Part shown: one piece after another, positions 1 through 8,190 of the stretch
Layout: every line of letters starts with the position of its first letter
How positions within the stretch are numbered: the stretch's first letter is position 1
Assembly: GCA_016705335.1 (NCBI GenBank)
Contig: JADIYN010000069.1
Location: forward strand, 1-12,284
Origin: Draconibacterium sp.
GTDB taxonomy: Bacteria > Bacteroidota > Bacteroidia > Bacteroidales > Prolixibacteraceae
Direction: 5' to 3'
Length of the DNA stretch: 12,284 nt
Position numbers and translations under genes: made by a program
Notes under the pieces: model-generated
The model's database searches: none
Told to the model about the DNA's origin: nothing
What the model saw: only the letters and a program-made list of their open reading frames with translations

Positions 1-1902
1 AATTAAAATCCATAACCAATCAAAATGCCAGTCAGTTTATCCGCGAGATCAGGCTGAAGAAAGCCAAAGAATTATTACAGAATGAAGAATTGACTGCTGC
101 AGAAATAGCCTACAGTGTTGGTTTTGCAGTCCGACTTATTTTAACAAATGCTTTCACGAATATTTTGGATTTGCTCCGGGAGAAATGAGAAACCATGACC
201 AGGAAGAAGAACCGCTGAACTGCCGGTTGAATTCATTCCCTAAAAAGAAACCTTTCAAAATTCTGATTGGCGTTTGGTATGAGTCTTTGTCCTTATTCCA
301 TCAGCTTTTATTGTGATACCAAAAATTCAAAATTCAATGAGAAATCAATTGCCGTATTGCCTTTCATCAACGACAGCAAGGATTCACAAATGTTTATTTC
401 ATCAATGGGGTTATCGAAACCATTACCGATAAACTGGCACAAATCAAAGATTTAAAAGTTACTTCCGCAATCTGCGAGTACAGAAACAATAAAACCAAAT
501 CAATTCCCCAAATCTGCCGAACTTGGTGTTAGATATATACTTGAGGGCAGTGGTCAAAAATAGGCGACTCGGTATTGGTTTCAGTACAACTAATTGAAGC
601 CAGTAAAGACAAGCATATCATCTCGAAGCAATTTACTGTCAAAATGAGAACGTTTTAAACCTATACAGTGAGATTGCATTTGAAGTAGCCTCCGAAATAA
701 AGGTGCTGATTACCCCTGAAGAAAAGCAGCTCATACAAAAAACACCAACTGCAAATCCTTATGCTTATTATCTTTATCAAAGGGGAAGGGATCAGTTTGA
801 CAACTATAATGACTCAATTTCATTGGAAAAGGCTCAGCGCCTTTTTCAAAAAGCACTGGAGCAGGATTCAACTTTTGCACTTGCATATTCAGGACTGGCT
901 GGTGTTTACCTATGGAAAAACTACTGGAAAACTTTTCTTTCCGAAAATTTTCTGGATTCAGTTTTAATTCTTACAAACAAGGCGCTTTTATGACAACCAA
1001 TGCGCGGAAGCCTATTATTTCAGGGGCAGAAGATATTATGAGATTGGTAAAATGAAGGAATGTTTACAAGAAATCGATAAAGCTTTAAAATTGAATCCGA
1101 ACTACTGGAAGATTTATAATCACCGGAGTTTTATATTTGAGGCGGAGCCATCGATTTTGTCGGGGCAATCAGCAATATAAATGAAGCAGTCCGGCTCTCA
1201 AGTATTGACCAACGGCCAAACATACTGATAGACTTGGGAATGTCATACTTTCATTGGGTTTCTGCGGAGAAAAGTAAACTTTGCTGGCATCAGGTTTGAA
1301 CTGTGGGACTCATCAGAGTATTTAATGTGGTTTTCACTCGCACTGAGTATTATCAGGGAACTTTGAAAAGGCATATCAATTGGCAAAAAGAATATATAAT
1401 AAGGAGCCCAGATTGATTTCGGATATACCTCATATTTGCATATTTGCAGGCTACAATGAAGAAGCCTTATTTTACTCGGAAAACTTGTGAACAGTTAAAA
1501 AATCGGGCGAAGTTGATTTCAGAGTCTTCAATAGCTATAGGCTATTCTTTTTGGCAAGCTGGCAAAACCAAAGAAGCAGAACACTACTTTAACCGGCAAA
1601 TCGAGTTCGACCTTGAATGCATCAGACTTGGCAGGTGGAATGCAAGCAACAGGCGGGCTCATTTGATTTGGCAAAGGTTTATGCTTTTAGGGCGACAAGG
1701 AAAAGCCTATCAGTATTTGGATGAAGTAAATAAACATCAAGCTTTCCCTTTGTGGTAGGTAACCCAATTCAAATACAATCCGTTGCTAAACAATATCCGC
1801 CCGGAACCCCGGTTTCAAAAGATATTAAAAGATGTGGAAGCCAAATACCAGGCTGAACACGAACGAGTAGGAAAATGGATGAAAGAGCAAGGAATAATGT
1901 AA
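1..1902 (+). CDS. Membrane-anchored AraC-type regulator with TolB-like and TPR domains (5'-truncated, many frameshifts)
   Basis: One-component transcription regulator; the window opens inside its DNA-binding domain. Seen: second half of an AraC helix-turn-helix (nt 3-185; QFIREIRLKKAKELL, then GFGSPTYFNKCFHEYFG once one lost G near 127 is restored), a hydrophobic segment about 255-315, a TolB-like (COG5616) stretch starting EKSIAVLPF (about 340-700), and TPR-like repeats to the end (KALEQDSTFALAYSGLAGVY, 860-910). It closes with DVEAKYQAEHERVGKW and a TAA at 1900-1902. By analogy with ToxR/CadC-like proteins, the HTH should be cytoplasmic and the TolB/TPR part periplasmic; this is inference. 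At least ten single-base frameshifts (e.g. near 127, 296, 390, 515, 990, 1140, 1290, 1365, 1485) and one in-frame TAG at 1756-1758 break it. It aligns along most of its length with the regulator at 5852-7594. Its stop lies 17 bp from that of the convergent fasciclin gene. Confidence 0.85.
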
Positions 1903-1919
1903 TTGAGATTTTCGATTTT

Positions 1920-3415
1920 TTATTTGACAGGCTCAAATATTACATAATCCCAAAATAACTCACCACTTGCAATATTTCTTAATGTTATGGTATGTTCTGC
2001 AGTAGTTGGAAAAACTGCTTCCCAAATTTCTGCAACCCTCCGGAAACTCCTGTACCACCAGCATAACCGGAGTAAACATAGGGTGTCATAACTCCGTCGA
2101 TATAAACAGCAGAATTGGTTATTTCAGGCCAATCCGGCTGGAATATTGAATTTTGTATTTTCCTTTCATAACCTTTGGAAAAGTGACAGAAATCGTCCAC
2201 CAACCACATTTTAAACAATCAAGATTCTTCAATTTATGATATGCTTCTGAATAAAAGTAAAGCAGGCCATCGCCTTCCCATTTAATTTTAGCAAATGTAT
2301 TTTCACCATCAAAAAATCTCCAGTAATATTTGCCATAATAATCTCCCTGCTTCAGATCGAAAAAAGTCTGTTGTTTCAAAAATCACTTTAGTAGGTTCGG
2401 GTTCTGTTACAGGCAGAATATTGTTAATGGCATGTAATGCCCCGTTTTTTGCAGGAGTGTTTGATGCCGGAATGATAAAACCTGTATATTTTTTTGTTTC
2501 GTTATCAAGATTTAATTTATAGTCGGTATCAATTGTAAACATTATGTTATTGTCTGCGGATAATACTGGACATAAACCCGTATTCAAATCAGACAGGTAA
2601 TAACTGCCACTCAGGCAATGGTATTCCATATACCTGTAGAATGGATTATTCAAATAAGTTAAACTATCAGGATTAGCGCCGCACCACTTTATCAAATCTC
2701 CTGTATTGTATATTCCGTAACGATGGTAGATGGTATCTGCTACAGCCAGTATTGTAAAGCGGGTACGTGCAATTGTTTTTCCGTATGGAAAACTAATTAG
2801 CTGCAGGGTGTCTTTTATTCCTGTCAGTTCTAATCCTTCAGTAAATATTTTATACGAAGGATCGGATGCTACTACACTAAAAATGTCTTTTGTGACAGGA
2901 TCCAAAACTCTGTCAACTACGTGAATATATCCATTTGAAGTGCGAATATTCCTTTTAATAATTTTGGAGTATTTGGAAATAATAATATCTGTTCCTTCAA
3001 ATTCGGAGACCAGATAATCGCCAATTGCATTTGTCTCCTTAAGTGCACCCAGGCCGATTTCGTTTGTAGGTATTTCAAATCCAACAATATGATTACGGAT
3101 TAATTCATTTTGAAATAATTTACTAAAATCTGTAAATGAATTTGCATTCTTAAGCTTGTAGTATGCTAACATAGCTTTGTTGTCGGGCAGAAATAACGTA
3201 TATGGCCCACGCACTGAAAGACAACTTTTTAATCCTGCAGCCTCAAGTATATTATTAAATTCTGTAAAATCAGGATTACTCTCAATATATTGGCTGATAA
3301 CCATTTCTTCAGGTTTTTTATCCATGTATTGAATATCAGATTGGCAACAGGTTAACAGAAAAACAATTCCTGGTAAAATTGGTATTATTTGATTATGAAA
3401 AGCAAAAGATTTCAT
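1920..3415 (-). CDS. Fasciclin (FAS1) domain outer-membrane lipoprotein with extra C-terminal domain (frameshifted 3' part)
   Basis: Predicted surface lipoprotein; FAS1 domains mediate adhesion or ligand binding in known families. Starts MKSFAFHNQ at 3415 with a short hydrophobic signal ending in a lipobox-like FLLTCCQSD, where the second Cys would be lipidated and the following acidic residue fits a Bacteroidota surface-export signal. FAS1 domain 1 spans about residues 40-170 (GPYTLFLPDNKAM, later NGYIHVVDRVLDPV) and domain 2 about 175-335 (RTRFTILAVAD, later NGALHAINNILPV). After residue ~345 the frame shifts near 2350. Restored frames give a further ~140 residues (GKYYWRFFDGENTFAKIKWE, WWTISVTFPKVMKGKYKIQ, AVYIDGVMTPYVYSGY, ELFWDYVIFEPVK, TAA at 1920-1922) that look like a beta-sandwich binding domain I cannot assign. 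FAS1 lipoproteins of this kind often accompany SusC/SusD glycan loci, but no such genes are in this window. Confidence 0.8.
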
Positions 3416-3530
3416 TTTCCAAATCTATTTTGTAATAGCTTAAAATATTTAGTTAAGACTGAAGAAATCATATGCGTAAAAGTTAGCTTTTATGGTTAAA
3501 ACATGACCTTGTACGATTTAAAGCAGAATT

Positions 3531-3669
3531 TTGTTTGAGAATAATAATATAATTAACAGCCTCATTTTAAACTTATTTGGTGATAAATTTCGGATTCAAA
3601 AAGATGTGGAAGCCAAATATCAGGCCCAACACGATCGAGCCGGGAAGTGGTTGGAAGAGCAGGGGATTA
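3531..3669 (+). pseudogene. 3'-terminal remnant of an AraC/TolB/TPR regulator
   Basis: The stretch 3585-3669 encodes KFRIQKDVEAKYQAQHDR followed by AGKWLEEQGI. This is the C-terminal signature of the two full regulators in the window (DVEAKYQAEHERVGKW and DVEAKYQVNHERVGKW). Nothing of the HTH, TM, TolB-like or main TPR region precedes it. Upstream lies only about 115 bp before the start of the divergent fasciclin gene. The frame has no normal ATG start (only TTG at 3531) and runs on past the homologous end into unrelated codons overlapping the convergent esterase gene, so the original stop is lost too. Four codons near 3591 appear deleted relative to the other copies (RFQKILKDVE against RIQKDVE). 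Best read as what remains after deletion of a third paralogue that once stood divergent from the fasciclin gene. Confidence 0.75.
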
Positions 3670-3778
3670 GATTTTTTAAAGAAAACTTCAACCCTTTATT
3701 CGTATTCATGTATTTTGCATTTCAGTTTAATCCCTATAATGTAATAAGTCAAAAAAGATATTTTCTCATTTTCTCTAC

Positions 3779-5492
3779 TTACTGCTTAATTACTTTTCTA
3801 ACTGAAATAATGTTGTCCGATTTCATCCGTACGAAATAGATACCACTACTTAATTCCTTGAGATTTATCCGGTGAAAATTGCCCTCCATTTTTGATTGAT
3901 AAACTGTTCGGCCGGTTATAGTTGTCAATTCAATCGAATACTCCCTGTTTCCGCTTGTTTGAATAGAAAGTTCATCATCAAACGGGTTTGGATATATTTG
4001 TATATCAGAATTTTCGATATCACGCTCTGCCGATACAGTCGTCCCATTGTAGTTATAAAAATACAATGTTGTGTCAACGGTACTGGAAACATTGTCACTT
4101 ATCTCAGCCTTTAAAACCATTTCTTCAACTTTTACTAAATCTTTCAGATTAACCAATCTTAAAACAGTATCGATTTGAGTGGATACTTTGAAACTGTCTA
4201 ATTTATGATAACTAAGCTCATTGTCACAACTATAAAACAAATTTATAGTAAGCGAATCTTTTTCAGGATCAGCAATTAACATTTGAAGGTTTATTCTGGG
4301 TAATTGTACAATTGAATCAATGACAAATTCCTGATTAAGGATTTTAACTAAAGGTTTGCCGTTTGAAGCCATGTTATCAATGGCAAACAAACTTGATTCA
4401 CTAATACCATAAACAAATCCTAAACTATTCTTGAGCAGTATCCGAATCTTACCTAATGAACAATCCTGCACTTTGCTAACATCCCAGGCGTAGCTGCGAG
4501 TATTTATTTGGGATTGAATCAATTCCCACGATTCGCCATTGTTATTACTAAACCATATTTCAACACTATCCTTTGGGTTGCTGGAATTCCATTTAATTGT
4601 AAAGGCTTCGTTTAACGTAGGATAAACCTTTGAGTTATTTAAGTTAGTTAATCTAATTGCCCCGGCTTTTAATTTATACTTACTAAAAAGCCAATCCTGC
4701 AATAATGGAGTTTCATATGCTTGCGTCCAGGAATCATGACCAACTTTAGGATATTCAGTATAAAAAGGGTTCGAATGGGCTAAAATATGATTTTTAATCT
4801 GGTCATCACTCAAATTAATTGCCTGCCTGTATTTTGAATTTGTATAAATTACTTTTGAATTTAGTTTTTCATACTCCTCCATCACGACTCTGGAATTTTT
4901 AACTTTTACAGTCCCGTCATCTTGACCATGAAAAGTCCAATTAGGCACATCCTTGAATATTTTAACTTTATCAGGTTCCCCATAATTGCCACACATAGGT
5001 ATTGCTGCAGCAAATAAATCAGTAACGTATTCCAATGCAATATAAGTCTGTAAACCTCCCAATGAAAAGCCGGTAAGGTACACTCTATTTTGATCAATTG
5101 AATATTCTTTTAGAAGAGAAGCAAATAACGCGTTTACAGGTATGTCAACAGCCGGTTCCCACCACCATTCACCACTTTGCGGCAATCCAGGCACCAATAT
5201 AAAACATGGGTTATTTTTTTGATTAAGCGAATCTGCAAAAGATATTCATGTTCCGAATGATCAAATTAGTAAAATAGGGTTCGGTATTATCGCTAACACC
5301 TCCATAAACAAGAATAAAAGGATAATTTACCGTGCTGTCATAGTTTTCGGGAACAAAAAGCCGGTATTCTACAAATAATGAATCGACAAAAAATGTGTCG
5401 GCAATCCAAATATCTCCCGGATTTGTTTGAGATTTTACAGGACTAACAAAACATGTTAACCCTAAGATTACGAGAAAGTAAATTGTTTTCAT
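3779..5492 (-). CDS. Secreted COG4099-type esterase/peptidase with T9SS type A sorting domain
   Basis: Predicted secreted alpha/beta hydrolase. Start MKTIYFLVILGLTCFVSPVKSQ at 5492 is a type I signal peptide. The hydrolase domain follows (frame-corrected residues ~25-270): EYRLFVPENYD, nucleophile elbow GFSLGG (Ser at nt 5063-5065), candidate Asp in HGQDDGTV (about 4905-4925) and His in VGHDSW (about 4727-4745). This is the order expected of the Ser-Asp-His triad, and the surrounding pattern (RVYLTGFSLGG, FAAAIPMCG, LLQDWLFSKYK) matches COG4099 'predicted peptidase' proteins. An Ig/FN3-like region with SNNNGESW and a second beta-rich region come next, then the sorting domain SDIQIYPNPFDDELSI to SVRKVIKQ, stop at 3779-3781. 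Two closely spaced frameshifts near 5215-5265 split off the first ~85 codons; restoring them gives FDHSEHEYLFADSLNQKNNP with no loss. Substrate unknown; esters of plant polysaccharides or peptides are possible. Confidence 0.85.
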
Positions 5493-5851
5493 AATTAATA
5501 ATTTAAATTGTTAAAGAATTTGAGATATTAATATCATTTATGATGGAACTAAATTACTTTAAAACAGATTATTATGCATAGCACAATGGGTTCAAAACCT
5601 TTAAACCCTGTAACATAAGCTTGCGTTTCTGTAACAAAACCGTCACTCAGGTAACACTGGTAAATTAAAGAGCGACATTTGTTATACTAAAAAGTGCGAT
5701 AATTGGAAACAGAAACCGGTTGATTCTGAACGCCTTTGCCGAAGAACAGTTTGTTTTATTTTGATGGCATCCAACCTATTGTAAGTGAGTTAATAATGTA
5801 GTAAGTTTATAGGGCAGGTGGTTAGCTTAATACAATGTAAACTGAATCTCA
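5493..5851. promoter_or_regulatory. Divergent intergenic region with three phased GTAACA repeats
   Basis: This gap lies between the minus-strand esterase (start 5492) and the plus-strand AraC/TPR regulator (start about 5852), so it should hold both promoters. GTAACA occurs three times on the plus strand at 5610-5615, 5631-5636 and 5651-5656. The spacings of 21 and 20 bp are about two helical turns each, so all copies face the same side of the DNA. The first two extend to CTGTAACA. That geometry fits an AraC-family or other direct-repeat operator. No gene is seen in the gap. That the neighbouring regulator binds here is inference. Confidence 0.4.
5735..5763 (+). promoter_or_regulatory. Candidate Bacteroidota-type promoter for the AraC/TPR regulator
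   Basis: TTTG at 5735-5738 is followed after 17 bp by TTATTTTG at 5756-5763, one mismatch from the Bacteroidota -7 consensus TAnnTTTG. The known optimum spacing is slightly longer (about 19-21). It lies about 90 bp upstream of the proposed ATG at 5852 and downstream of the GTAACA repeats. The AT-rich background makes chance matches likely. Confidence 0.25.
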
Positions 5852-7594
5852 ATGCAAAAGGTTTCTTACAGCATATCAACGAAATTATAGAAGCAAATCT
5901 TTCAAACGAAAAATTTGGCATTGAAGAACTTTCCAAGGATAATGGGGATGAATCGAATGAGCCTGTACCGGAAAATTAAATCGTCCACAACAAATCAGAG
6001 TCAGTTCATCAGGGAACTAAGGCTTGAAAAGGGAAAAGAGTTGCTGGAGAACGAAGACATCACGGTTTCGGAAGTTTCGTACCGTGTTGGTTTTGGCAGC
6101 CCAACCTATTTCAGCAAATGTTTTCGCGATTATTTTGGAGTTGCTCCGGGTGAACTTAGAAACCCGGGAACCTGTAATCGAACTTGTAAACCGGAAGAAC
6201 AGCCGGAAGAACATATCCCAAAAAAAATAAAACGAACTACAATCCTGATTGGACTGGTTGTTTTATTAATCGTTCTGATTCCGGTTTCGGTTTACATTAC
6301 CAGCAATATAAACTTATCAAAAGAGACAATAGAAGATAAATCAATTGCTGTCCTTCCGTTTAAATATCTGAGTGATGATCTTGAAAAACAATACCTTGCC
6401 GACGGTTTAATGGATGCAGTATTAACCAAATTATCGAAAATTAAGGATTTACGTGTTGTTTCGCGAACGTCGGTAGAACAGTACCGTGAAAGCGACAAAA
6501 CCTCCAAAGTTATCGGGCAGGAGCAAAATGTTGCCTATGTTCTGGAAGGCAGCTTTCAAAAGGAAAATAATGAGGTCAGGCTAATTTTACAGTTAATAAA
6601 AACCAGGGATGAAAACCATGTGTGGTCGAATATATACGACAGACAATGGAAAGATATTTTTATTGTTCAAAGCGAAGTGGCCGAAACAGTTGCCAGCGAG
6701 TTAAAGGCGATAATTACACCGCAGGAGCATCAACTCATCCAAAAAGCGCCAACGACTAATTTAACTGCTTATGATTTCTACCAAAGAGGAGTAGATGTAT
6801 TGGAGAAATATGAACTTGGAATTCAAAAAGACTCAATTGATTTAAAAAAAGCGCAACAACATTTTCAAAAAGCATTGGAGTTGGATTCAACTTATGCATT
6901 GGCATATACAGGTTTGGCTGCGGTTTGCTATTCCATATCTTCAGCAAGCTCTGGAATTGGATGGAGATTCAGCAACACATTTATTTTGGATGGCAACAAT
7001 GGAATATAGTGATGGAAATATTGAAAACGCATATCAAATTGCAAAAACAAATAACGATTATTATAAAGACTTATCCTGGGACAATCGTTTAGCTGAATAT
7101 TGTTTAATGACAGGTCGTATTGATGAAGCATATGCAATCTATTTAAAAATGATGGAACGTTTGAAAAAGTCGGGTGAAATGGATATGTTCGTTCCTAAGG
7201 ACTTTGCTTATTGTCTTTGGCAAAAGGAAGAACCAAAGAAGCAGAGGTTAATATGAACGAGGCAGTTCAGAATTATCTGGAAATTATAAAATTGGGCAGG
7301 GATAATGCCATTGCAAAGAGGGCTCAATTTGATATGGCAGAGATTTACTCTTTTAGGCAACAAGGAAAAAGCATATAATTGTTTGGATGAAGCAAATAAA
7401 CAACCACCTTTCCTGTATGGTGGGTAATTCTATACAAAATTGTGCCTTTTTTTGACAGTATCCGCGAGGAGCCAAGGTTTCAGAATATACTAAAAGATGT
7501 GGAAGCCAAATACCAGGTTAATCATGAGCGGGTAGGAAAATGGCTGAAAGAAAAAAAAACTACTGTAAAGTATATAAATACCATTTACCCTTAA
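5852..7594 (+). CDS. Membrane-anchored AraC-type regulator with TolB-like domain and shortened TPR region (frameshifted)
   Basis: One-component AraC-family regulator paralogous to the gene at 1-1902. ATG at 5852 is chosen because restoring one A in the run at 5856-5859 gives MQKGFLQHINEIIEANLSNE, a usual N-terminus for this family. Domains: AraC HTH (5870-6150; MSLYRKIKSSTTNQSQFIRE, GFGSPTYFSKCFRDYFGVAP), one TM helix (6238-6300; TTILIGLVVLLIVLIPVSVY), TolB-like COG5616 domain (6337-6720; KSIAVLPFKYLSDD, DGLMDAVLTKLSKI, VLEGSF), then TPR-like repeats to KYINTIYP, stop 7592-7594. Frameshifts near 5858, 5940, 6935, 7226, 7350 and 7415. The TPR block is short: after YALAYTGLAAVCYSI (to about 6938) it jumps straight to a unit that lies about 350 bp further on in the paralogue. 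It is divergent from the esterase and upstream of the C25-like gene, both possible targets. Confidence 0.85.
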
Positions 7595-7601
7595 TAAATT
7601 T

Positions 7602-7660
7602 ATCTCTGCGCAATAATTTCAATCTCTGCTCAAATTTTTCAAACATTTGTCAGTTTTTCA
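7602..7660 (+). repeat. Short tandem direct repeat, period about 20 bp
   Basis: ATCTCTGC occurs at 7602-7609 and 7622-7629. The two 20-bp units 7602-7621 and 7622-7641 match at 16 of 20 positions. A third degenerate 19-bp unit follows to 7660. TTTCAA recurs at 7617, 7637 and 7656, giving periods of 20 and 19 bp. It lies 8 bp after the stop of the regulator gene. It could be an operator array, a transcript-end element or simple replication slippage. Confidence 0.45.
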
Positions 7661-7827
7661 ATCATCCGAATCATAATTTCTATGTGGCGCCAGCCATTTT
7701 GGTCGAAATTTGAATTAAGAAAAACACGTTTTAATTCACTTTTAAAAAGTTGTTAACTGTTTATTTTCTGACGTTTAACTTAAGTTATTGAAATTATGAT
7801 TGACGGTAACAGGTGCTTTCTAACAAA

Positions 7828-7856
7828 CAACCTGGCCTAAAAATAAGCCCAGGTTG
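7828..7856. other. Inverted repeat / RNA hairpin
   Basis: CAACCTGG (7828-7835) pairs perfectly with CCAGGTTG (7849-7856) around a 13-nt spacer that can add two more pairs past a C-C mismatch. No U-tract follows on the plus strand; on the minus strand the stem is followed by TTTGTTAG. It could be a weak terminator, an mRNA-stabilising stem or an operator in the leader of the C25-like gene. Confidence 0.4.
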
Positions 7857-8190
7857 CTATGAAAAGTATCGATTGTAAAACCGGGCATGCAGTTACAGCT
7901 TCGTTGCCCACAATCCTTGTAAAAATATGAAAAGATTCTAATTTGTTTTCAGCAAGTAACATGATTATTTCCAGCAATTCCATTCTTTGAATTTCTTCTT
8001 ATGGTGGAATGATACTTCAACTTTATCATTTGCGATTTAGCTGTGGAAAATACCCGTTATCAACTTAGGTTGATTAAGGACTTGTTGTGTAAATCGGAAT
8101 CTACTGTTGAGCTTTAACGTGCAGTAAATCATATTCATACATAGATGGTGGGCTTCAAAGGAAATTTAAAGTTCATCAAAAAGTAAGGGT

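Larger units (their letters stand above)
7595..8190. other. Intergenic region upstream of the C25-like gene
   Basis: No convincing gene in these ~600 bp. It holds a 20-bp imperfect tandem repeat just after the regulator stop (7602-7660), an AT-rich 12-bp palindrome at 7776-7787, a hairpin at 7828-7856, and two plus-strand GTAACA words (7806-7811, 7956-7961) like those upstream of the esterase but not phased. A weak -7-like box TACTGTTG stands at 8102-8109 with TTG 17 bp upstream, which would place transcription start about 75 bp before the ATG at 8191. Confidence 0.5.

Noticed and set aside
3670..3839. Continuation of the remnant frame after EQGI (FFKENFNPLFVFMYF and onward)
   Set aside because: It extends past the family's normal end, matches nothing in the paralogues and overlaps the 3' end of the convergent esterase; read as run-on after loss of the stop.
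5766..5781. Resemblance of GGCATCCAACCTATT to the HTH codons GGCAGCCCAACCTATT
   Set aside because: A single short word with no surrounding homology; likely coincidence rather than a second regulator remnant.
5818..5851. GTG at 5818 as an upstream start of the second regulator
   Set aside because: In frame and open, but the added residues do not fit the family N-terminus, and ATG at 5852 with one restored A gives a typical start.
7776..7787. Perfect palindrome TAACTTAAGTTA as an operator
   Set aside because: Very AT-rich 12-mer with no second copy seen near promoters; too weak to call.
7837..7983. 48-codon minus-strand open frame starting MELLEIIMLLAENK
   Set aside because: Short, no recognised family, no clear ribosome binding site, ends inside the hairpin at 7828-7856, and lies in an AT-rich gap where such frames arise by chance.
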